64,000 bases of DNA, taken from Amoebophrya sp. A120. Taxonomy: Eukaryota; Sar; Dinophyceae; Syndiniales; Amoebophryaceae. The DNA lies in assembly GCA_905178155.1 (NCBI GenBank), contig CAJINV010000002.1, forward strand, positions 1,463,809-1,527,808, written 5' to 3'. A program made the position numbers and the translations under genes. Under the pieces are notes generated by a model, which saw only the letters and a list, made by a program, of their open reading frames with translations, did no database searches and had not been told where the DNA came from. Of the stretch, positions 37,101-47,643 are shown piece by piece (position 1 is the first letter of the stretch; each line of letters opens with the position of its first letter).

Positions 37101-40100
37101 CCTCTTTCGGTAAGAAGAGCTGGACCCTTTTGCTAGTCATGCATGCCAGATCTTGTCATGATGTAGACTTCGCATCACAAATTCGAACTCTTCCAGGAGA
37201 CCCAGACATTTTTGCAATGCATATGTCCGCAATAGAACCCTGTCCGGAGGATTTTTTCGACTCTTTAGACTGGGTGGAAAAACCGGAAGACTTTGTGTTG
37301 TTCAGACTGTTGTTTTTCGAAGACGGATTTGTATTTCCGCCAGAAGTTGTTCCTCCTGCGGTTTTTTTCCTTTTCTTCTCCCGTTTCTTCTCCTGCATGT
37401 CGTCCAAATTTAACACTTCGATCTGACCGTACGGACTAGCGGCGACAACCGATGGTGGGATAATGCTATCCTTCGTCTTCGGCCTACTCGATGCAGTCAA
37501 CGACCTATCTTCGTCTGTCCCGAGACTACCTGCTGTGTTTTTGCTTTGCTCGTTCAACAATAAATCCTCGTTTTCACTGCTGGTTTTGTAAGTCTGCTCG
37601 GCGGAGGAAACGACATCTGGCAAAGGGTAGTTGTACTGCGGAATATCGAAATCTTCCACCGTGTTCTGCGGCGTTCCCATTTTCACGTTGGTTTCTGCAG
37701 GACCAGGCGCACCACTACCGTCCGCCCCCGGGTTACTTGCGGGCGGCGGAACAGATCGGCTGTCGGATCTCCTCTTCGGCCTGGACTGCTCGAAATCCCC
37801 CCGCACGTCCGCTTCCATCTCGTCCAAGGTCGCCGGAGGTTTTTCAGAAATTTTCGCCAATTTCGTGTTCTGCGTTTCTGCCCGTGGTCGGTGGTGGTAG
37901 AGTTTGTTGCCGGAATTATTACTATTTCCATTATTCTGTGGTTGGTAAAACGGCCCCGTCCCCGCATGGTACGTCTGCGCCATCATTTCCTTCTGCTGTT
38001 GTTGCGATTGCGTGGACGTGTTGTTCCCACCCAACTGCTGTTGCTGCGCCAACGCCGTTTTATGAAATGCAAAAATGTCTGGGTCTGGAAGAGTGCAGGA
38101 GTTTGTCATGCAGATTTTACATGACCCATGAGGTCTGGGATGCATGCCCTAGCATCAGAGACTTTGCGAGGGCTTTCTGATGCTAATACCGCATGAGAAA
38201 CGCTCTCTCCGCGTAGCACAAATTACACCTCTTTTGCTCTTCATGCAATACAGATTTTATCTAGATTCCAAAAGTAGCATCACAAGTTGTATCCTTCCAG
38301 ACCCAGACATTTTTGCAATCCATACGTTTGCGACATGAACAAAACTTGCTGCTCCCGGGCTTCCGCGATATGGAAGTGTCAGAATTCAAATCGACAAAGT
38401 TGAAGTAATTTCTCATGCATAAAATTGCAAGGCATGAAGTGACTCTCTTGCAGGGGTGGCAAGTGAGGCCGACTGTCAGCCTGCTTGGGATCTGCGAAAG
38501 AGCTACTAAAGTAGTATGACAAAAGACGGCTTCTGTCCCTAAACAGCATGACAAACTGGCTCTAGACGGTGCCAAAATTTGTCATGCACCGCTTGGAAGT
38601 TGGGCTTCCAACTGGTATCGATTTTATGCATTACAAGTTGTTTAAACTTTGTCGATTTCAATCCTGACACCCCCATACGCGATGTCATCGTAGTAACTCG
38701 CCACCGCGTTGAACTCGCTGGCCATGTTGCCGGAACGGAGGAATTCGGGATTCACGCCGTAGATGTCGATAGACCTTCTTGTGTTCTTCCACGTATCCGA
38801 CTCCCGGAATTCCTGTATCCAAGAAAAAAACTGTGTTAGCGTAAGTCTGTTTGGCTGACAGCATCACAAATTTGCTCTACATGAAAGAGAAAACCTGTCG
38901 TGCATGGATTGCAAGTGAAAACACACATGAAAACAGGACTTCGTGGTTGTCTGGCATGACAAGCGTGACTCTGTTGCAGGTTCTGCATTACAGAGTTACA
39001 CTTACGCGGTTTTTTTCTTGCATATCCTGCCCGTCCTGCGCGGTGGTCGCCGCGGAACTCGCCATGTAGTACCCCGCAGTGGTGTATCAAATGCAAATAT
39101 GTCTGGGTCTGGAAAAGTGCCAGGTTTGTCATGCATATTTTCCATGACCCATGATGTCTGTGATGCATGCCCTAGCATCACAGATTCTGCGAGGGCTTTC
39201 TGATGCTCGTACCGCATGAGAACGTCTCTCTCCGCGTAGCAAAAAGTGGACCTTTTGCTGTTCATGCAATACAGATTTTATGTAGAGTGCAAAGATAGCA
39301 TCACAAGTTGTGTTGACCTTCCAGACCCAGACGTATTTGCAATGAATATGGTGGTCTGCGCGGCGGTGGTGACACCGGACGCGGTCGTGGATGATGGGCC
39401 GGAATGGTTGGTTTGCTTTCTGGTTTTGTTCTTGTTGGACGATTTTTGGTTGTTGTTCGGCTCCGGAAGCGTGTCCATCTGGAGAAATGGGGAGCCGTAC
39501 TTGTTGGTCAGATTGTCGTTTTTCCCGGGGAATAAGCCCGGAACGGCACCGCCGGAAGTCCTGTTTCATTTTCAAGAATTTGGTGATATTTCAAGAACTT
39601 TGTCATACATGCACAAACAACAGCCGAAAACAAGCGCTTTGTCATGCATCAAAAACCACGACGAAAAACAAACCTATACTCCATCACTTTCTCGATCACC
39701 ACCCGTTCATACACCGCCGGCAAATACTTCCGGCTCACAAACATCTGCGCGTCGCGGATCTTCTCTCGGTTTTTGATCGTTTCGGAGTGTTTTTCCGCGA
39801 CTTTTTCCTGTTCCGACGCCAGTGTCTATGAGAGTGCACAACCCCCCTCCCCCTCATTTGTATCGCATGAACAGCAATGCAAACACCACCACACGTGGAG
39901 CTCGTGCATGACAAATTTGTGTGCCTGGTGTAGTACTGTTTGGGCCGCCGGAATTTGTCATGCAAACAGTGCGACAAGGAAGCGACTCGATTTAGGGTTT
40001 TGCATGACAAATGAGGGGGAGGGGGAGTTGTGCACTCTCATAGTGTCGACGGATGGTGGATGGAGATGATTTTCCCCGTTTTGTCACTTATGCCCTTCTC

Positions 40101-43100
40101 CTTATTCTTGTAATTATCCTGTGCAAAAGTATCGCACTCGTAGTAATTGCAGTTATGCATGACAAATCTCTTTCTCAAAGTAAATTAGCATTACAAGTTG
40201 AATTTGTAATGCTGGGCTAATTTGTAATGCAATTTATACTAGTACGATGCTTTTGCATTGCATAGTAATCTTGGGTAAGCAATTTTTTCGCGTTCTCCCG
40301 CTTCATCAGTTTCTGCTTCTGGATAAACACCTCCATGTTTTTATGGTACTCCTCCCCGAGCGCACCCAGATCGTAGCCCAGTTTCACGTGCGTTTTTACC
40401 TTCACTTTCTGCTGTAGGTAGAAGGACGCGATAGAGGAAGAGAGTTGGGTGGAGGAGGAGGTCACGGTTGGGCCATGGGAACTCGTCGAGGGCTGATAAT
40501 TATTTGATAAGGAAATTGTAATTGAATCCTTCGTAAACGCAGTTTTTGCATCACAAAACCATAACCATTGCCATTCTCACATAAAGGAATCGCGCAAGAC
40601 GAACTGAATCTCTGCAAGAAAAAACTGACAATCTACCTCTTTCAACAGCTCGAGCGAAATTTGTTTTTTCCCGATGTCAAATGCTTCCTGCACCCGCATG
40701 GCTTCCGGCACCTCCAGCGGGTCTCCGATCACTTCCAACATTAGTTTCGCGACTTCTGGGTGCATGGACAAACCCTCCGCGGCGCACCGTTTTCTTTCCG
40801 ATTCAATCAACGCAATTATAACCTGCTCAGGTGTTACAATCTCAAACGTTACAATAGAGTCTGGAATTTGTGTTGCAAGAAGTGCATTATCTAGCTTACT
40901 CCCATAGGATTGCGCATGACAAGTTCTGGAGTCCCAATCCGCACAGCAATCTGGCGAAATTTGTATTGCAGAAAGTGGAACGCTGTCCGAGTCTGTCATG
41001 CTCATCATGCAATACAAAACCCAGATTCTATTGTAACGTTTGAGATTGTAACGTTTGAGCGGGTCATAGCAATCACTTCCGTTTTTTTCGTGTCATCCTT
41101 CATCTGCTGGAACTTTTCCTCCTTACTCATCTTCTTTTTCCTCTTGTTGATAATCACCTTCGGCTCCGGAGGCGCGTCTGCTGCGGGTTGTGCCGCTTCC
41201 GGCTCAGGGGACGTGTTCGCACTTGGGTTCGCCCCCGCTTCCTCGGAATTCTCCCGTGGTGGTGGTATTGAAAGAAAAAAGTTCGTCACAGTCACTAATT
41301 TTCATTTTTTGAAAAAAAATCAGGGCAAATTGAAAATTTGACTTGATGGCCGAAAAAGCAACCAGCTTAAAAACTTCAGGCCTCGCGCGGCATGCTGAAG
41401 CCACGGCCTGGCTGCGTTTTGCGTGCCCGGGTTGTCTTAGCTCACTGAAGCTTACCCACTGCGCGGCCCCACAGCCTTTGACAGGGAAGGACACCTACCA
41501 GGAAAGGGGGCAGAGCGCGTGTCTTCGATTACACGGACCTAGCGCGCAAGTGGTCGCGCAGCGCCTCCATGGCCTTCCACTTCTCCCTTGATAAAGCAGG
41601 CCGCCTTCGTTCCGTTGAACATCTAAAAGGCCGCCACAAGGCCGGCCTGCAAAAGTGATTGGGCCTGGTTACATCTGTCCAGACCTCTTTTGGCATTGGG
41701 CAGACCGCCCAAAATTTCAAAAAAGCGGCGACAGCTTTTTTTTTTCAAAAGTTGCCTTTTGAACATTCGTTCGCGCAGTCACTCGGCCTAGTTTTTTTCG
41801 GTCGCTCGAGTTTTTTTTCGACCCCCGCCGAAACGAAAAATTGGCCGAGTGACGAACTTTTTTGGCGAATATGATTTCGCTTTCCCGCACCTAAAATGCC
41901 GCTTTTTGGAAATTGAAGCGCTTCGTCACTCGGAGCTTTTTTCACAAAAAAAGGCTCCGCTTTTTTGTCGTTTTTGTTCTGTTTCAAAACAATTTTTTGA
42001 CCTGTTTTTCTCCGAGTGACTATGGCGCGCAAGAATCAAAATTCCAATTTTCGGCTTCATGCAGTCGGAAAGATTTGCGGTTTTTGCGCATTTGCGTAAG
42101 TTGCTTCTGCCTTTAGGCAAGGTAGTCGACTGCCCTAGTCCGCCCAGTGACATGTGCCGCACTCAGCCCCGTGTTTTGGGTATTTCGTTAGAGGGGCGCG
42201 CGTAAATGCGTTGCCGCTCATCGCTGGCACATATTTTGCAAAAGTTCTTGGCGCAGTAGCTGCGCTAAGAATTTTTTGCGTAGCCAGGAAGGCGTAGGAG
42301 CTCTTGCGGAGGCATGTGTGCTTCAGCGCGTCTGCCCCGGAAATGGCTAGAATTTAGCTCCGTCAAGCCGTCGAGACCACTAGTTCTGCAAAATACAAGG
42401 CCCTTGCAGTCGAAGGGGAAAAGGTCGCGCGTTTCCTCCACATCAGAAGATTTCTTCTTTTTCACCTTTCAATTTTTCGAAAAATGAAAAATTGTGACTG
42501 TGACGAACTTTTTTCTTTCGATAGGTGGGAACGCGGAGGCAATTGGGTTCGCCGCTTCCTCGGAATTCTCCCGTGCTGGTGGGAATATGGAGTGACAAAA
42601 CGCAAAACAGGCCTATTGGAAAGTGGCGAAAAAATTTAATTTTCTTCAATGTGGATTGAGGAAAATTAAATTTTTCGAAATGCGCCACGGGCGTTTGTTG
42701 CATTCTTGGCGCCAAATTGGGAGAGGAAATGGAGCAGAGCGGGGAAGCAAATTAGCACGACGAGTAGACGCCATATGCTTTGCGAACCCGTCCGATTGGG
42801 TGAAAAGTGGCACGAGTGAGGACTTATTTTTTCGCACCCCACCCCGACCGAGCGTGACAATGGCGAATCCACCCCACTGCCCAATCACCCGGCCGGGCGG
42901 CGGTGGATGAGCGATAGGCATTAGTTTGGGACGTCAATAGCTCCAAATCCTTCGCATTAATGCACACGGGGCAAGGCGCGTTGTTTTGCCGCTGTGCTGT
43001 CGCGATGGAATGGGCAGCGGCTCCTTCCGTGACTTTGCTTGGCCAACAAACCGCTTTGGAGGTTCAGCAAACATCAAAGGGAAGTAAGAAAGAACAAGCA

Positions 43101-46100
43101 CCCCAAGCCGAGCGCGTGCGCTTTTCTTCGCCGAGTTACACTGCGAAAAGCCACTCGGACAAGCCACGCAGATGCATTCCGGGCCTCGGAAGGGGCATCC
43201 GAAGAGGCTGGATGGCCACACAGGCGCTCCGAAGTGTCCACAGTGGAGTCCTTTTCAGATCAAAAAACGCGCCATTTTTGAACTTCATAAATGTTCAAAA
43301 AAAGCGCCACTTTTGAATTCAATTGCGCGGGTTGGGTGTTTTCGGCGCGGGTAGGGTGTTTTGGGCCAACCCGCGCCGCGGGTTGGCTGTTTTGGGCCAA
43401 CCCGCGCAATTGAATTCAAAAAAGCCAACTTTTGGGCCTTTTTGAGGAGCAACTTTTTGGGCATTTTTGACGAGAAAAAAAGCCAATTTTTGGGCCGCTT
43501 TGCCGACCATCCAGACACTTTTCGGGGGCAAAACGTGGGCGCAAGGACGCCCTCCACTGCCTTGTCGGAGACCACACACGCCACACCTGCCCCTTCGGGA
43601 AGCCATCGCGAACACTGCAAACGCAACGGCACAACCGAGTGGCGTCCCCGAATACCGCGTCGCTCGGTGGCGAAGTGCCTTCTAGTGTGCCCCTCCCATG
43701 CGGAAGGTTGGCGAGATTGCCTCGCGTGGCCAGTCCGGCGCTCACGACGTCTCACGGGGCGCCAACCTACAAGAGACCCGACGCGACGGCCAAGTCAAAA
43801 GTGAGCGAAAACCGATTGCGCTCGAAAGCAATTCAAGAATCCCCGCGCGCAGCAGTTGCTTGAGTGTAGTTCTTTGCATCGCATAGACAGCCGAAACACG
43901 CGGAAAAGGTTGCCGCTTTTTGCGCGCATTGCGTCCTTTCATTTGAATCGCTGCCCCCATTTATTGGCTGGCAATCCTGCTGACTCTTCAACTACAGACA
44001 CACGTTTTTAGGTGCGCCGTTACTCAAAATTGGGAGGCCGATTTTCAGAAATTTTAAAAAAATCAATCGGCATTGAGAAAATATCAATTTTAGGGTTCGC
44101 CGCTTCGTCGGAATTCTCCCGTGCTGGTGGGAACGCGGAGGCAATAGGGATTGGCGGAACGGTCGGTGCACCAGATTCGGGTGCTGTAGCCGGGGCGGGG
44201 GGTTCTGTATTGAAATTTAAAGGCTAAGCTCAATGAAAAGTTGCGATTTGATGCCATGCAGGTGATCCAAGAAAATCTCATTTTGTCAAATGCGCAAATT
44301 CCTATCTATCATCTTACCTGCTGCCTCCACTGGTTCATCTTCCGGTGGTGCCAACAAAGCCGCTTCCTCCACAATCGCATTTTCTGTCGCTTTATCGACC
44401 ACCTCCTCCGCCACCTCCGCACTTAAATCCGGCTTAAAATTTTCATCCCCCTCTACTTCCTCTTCAACTACCTCCTCCTCCTCTTCAATCACCCCGCCAA
44501 TCCGCGCTTTTTTCGGTTTAGTCAATTCCTTTTCCGTGTCGGTTGGTTTTGTCCTCTCCACTGATAACCCGAAAACTTCTTCAGCCGAGTCCCGGATCAC
44601 GTCCTTCACAATCAGCTCCGACTGCATCTGTTCCGTCCAAGATTCCTCCGCGGAAGACGCTGCGGAGCTGGAAATCGCACCGGCCGGCTCTTCAACCTCT
44701 TCTGCGGGAAGATGATCTTCGTTGCTGGTAGAAAGAGAAAAAAGAAAAAAGAAAAAAAAAAAAGAAAAAAAAAAACAAACAGATAAAAAAACAGCAAAAA
44801 AAAAAAACTATAACAAAAAAAAAAAACTTAAAAAAATAATAAAGTGAAAAAAAAAACATGAAAAATAAAAAAAACAACATATAAATGACAAAAAAAAAAA
44901 CTAAGAAAAGATAAAAATAAAACAAAAATATAAATATAAAAAAATTTTCCAAAAAAAAAGAACAAAAAAAACATAAAAAAAAACCGCATATGAAAAAAAA
45001 TATTAAAAAAAAAAGAAAAAAAAAAATTTAGCAAAATTAAACAAAAAAATACATATTAAAAAAAAAAAAAAAAATCAAAAAAAAAAAAGACAAAAACTAA
45101 AAAAAAAAAAATAAAACAAAATTATAAAAAATAAATCAAAAATATAAAAAAAAAAAAAAAAAAAAAGACATCAAAACAGAAAAAAAAAAAAAAAATAAAA
45201 CAAAAAAAAAAAGAAAGAAAAGAAAAAAAAAAAAAATATCATAAAAAGATAAAAAATGAAAAAAAACACAAAAAAAATATTAAAAAAAAAAAAAAACAAA
45301 AAAAAAAAAATTTAAAAAAAATATTTACACTACAAAAAAAAAAAAAAAATAGACCGCATTTTAAACAAACAACAACTAAAATTCAGACAAATTCACTAAA
45401 AAACACAAAAAAAAGCAGAAAAAAAAAAAAATAAAAGAAAAAAAAAAAAAGTAAAAAAAAAAATAAATAAAAAAAAAAGAAAGAAAAAAAAGAACACGCA
45501 ACAAAAAAATAGAAAAGCAAACACAATGCAAAAACAAAAAAAAAAAAAAAAAAAATAAAAAAAAAAAAAAATAAATAAAAAAAAAGAAAAAAAAAAAAAG
45601 AAATAAAAGAAAAAAAAATATCAAATACAAAAAAAGAACAAAAAAAACCAAAAAAAGACAAAAATGCAAAAAAAAAAAAATAAATAAAAAATAAAGAAAA
45701 AAAAAAAAAAAAGAAATAAAAAAAAAAAAAAATAAAAAAATCAAGAACAAGAAAAATAAAAATAAATAAAAAAAATCAAGAAAAAAAAATAAAAATGAAA
45801 AAAACAAAAACCAAGAACAAAAATAAAAAAACAAAAAAAAAAGAAGAAAATAAAAAAAAAAAGAAAAAACATAAAAAAAAAAAAAAAAAACATGCAAAAA
45901 CAAAAATTGTAGAAAAAAAATAAAAAAAAAAACAAAAACAAAAAAAAAAAAAAAAAAAAAAAATAAAAAAAAATAAAAAAAAAGCAAAAAAAAAATAAAA
46001 AAAGATAAATAAAAAAAAGAAAATAAGATAAAAAAAAAAGAAAAAAAAAAAAATAAAAATATATAAAAAAATTAATATGTAAAAAAAAAAAAAAAAAAAA

Positions 46101-46764
46101 AGAAAAATAAAAAACAAAAATTAAAATAAATCAAAAAAAAATATAAACAACAAACAAAAAACAATAAAAATAATACAAATAAAAAAACTCAAAAAAAAAA
46201 AAAAAGAAAAAAACAAAAGAAAAAAGAACAAAAAAGAAAAACAAAGAAAAAACTAGAGAAATAAACCAAAACAAAAAAAAATAGGAATTAAAAGAAAAAA
46301 AAACGAAAAAGGAAAAAGAAAAAAAAATAATAAAGATAACGAAAAGGAAAAAGAAAAAAAAAATAAAAAAATAAAACAAGAAAAAATAAAAATGAAAAAG
46401 CGAAAAATAAAAGAAAAAAAAAAAAACTAACACAAAAAATAAAGTAGAAAAAGCAGCTATTAAAGCCAGATCATAAAAGAAAAAAAATGCAGCACAAAAA
46501 AAATAAAACAAAAAAGGACTTAAAAAAAAAACAAAAAAAAAAAAAAAAAAGAAAAACAAAAAAATAAAAAATAAAAAAAAGAAAAAAATAAAAAAATACT
46601 AAACAAAAAAAGACATATGCACCAAAAAAAAAAAAAAATAAACAAAATAAAAAAAAAAGAGAAGGTAAATATTAAAAAAAGCAAGAAAAAAGAAAAAACA
46701 AAAAGCAAAAAAAAAAAAAAAAAAAAACAAACAAGCAAAAAAAAAAAAAGAAAAAAAAAAAAAA

Positions 46765-46806
<42 letters not shown>

Positions 46807-47610
46807 GAAATAAAAAAAAAAACAGAAAAAAAAATCAAAAAAGAAAAAAAAAGTATAAAAATAGAAAATGACGAAAAAAAAGAAAAAAAAAAGAAAAAAA
46901 TAAAGAACAATCAACATAACAAATTAAAAAAAAAAAAATTAATATAAAAAAAAAAGATTAAAAAAAAATAAACAAAAAAAAAACTAGAAAAAAAGATAAA
47001 AACAATAAAAAAAAATAAACAGAAACAAAAAAAAGAAGATAAAAAAAAAAAGAATTAAATCAGAAAAACAAAAAAAAAAAAAATAAAAACAAGAAAAAAA
47101 AAAAAAAAAAAAAAAAAAACCAATATAAAAACAACAAATAATAAAACAACACAAAAAAAAAAAATAAAAAAAAATAAGAAAGAAAAAAAAAATAAAAAGA
47201 AAAAAGAAAAATAAAAAAAAGGAAAAATAAATATAAATATTAAAAAAATAATAATAAAAAAAAAAAAAAAACAAAGTAGCATAAGATATAAAAAAAAAAA
47301 TTAACAAATAAAAAAAAAAAAAAAGAAAAAAATAAAAAAATAAAAAAAAGAAGTAAAACAAAACTAAAAAAGAATATAATAAATATAAAAAAGAAAAAAA
47401 TAATAGAAAAAAAAAAAAAAAAACAAAAAAAAAAGAAAAACAAAGAAAACCAAAAAAAAAAACAGAATGAAAAAAAAACGAAAACAAAAAAAAAAAAAAA
47501 AAAAAAAAAAGAAATAAAAAAATAATAAAAGTAAAAGTTAAAAAATAAAAAAAAAAAAAAAACAAACACAAAACAAACAAAAAAAAAAAACAAAATATAA
47601 AAAAAACAAG

Positions 47611-47643
<33 letters not shown>

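Larger units (their letters stand above)
42529..44204 (-). repeat. Repeated 54-bp exon unit split by large insertions
   Basis: The coding unit for PPARENSEEAANPIASAF occurs near 44091-44160, again at 42529-42586, and partly at 41225-41265. The 1,258-bp element lies between copies two and three, and a 1.5-kb insertion (42587-44090) between copies one and two. Confidence 0.8.
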
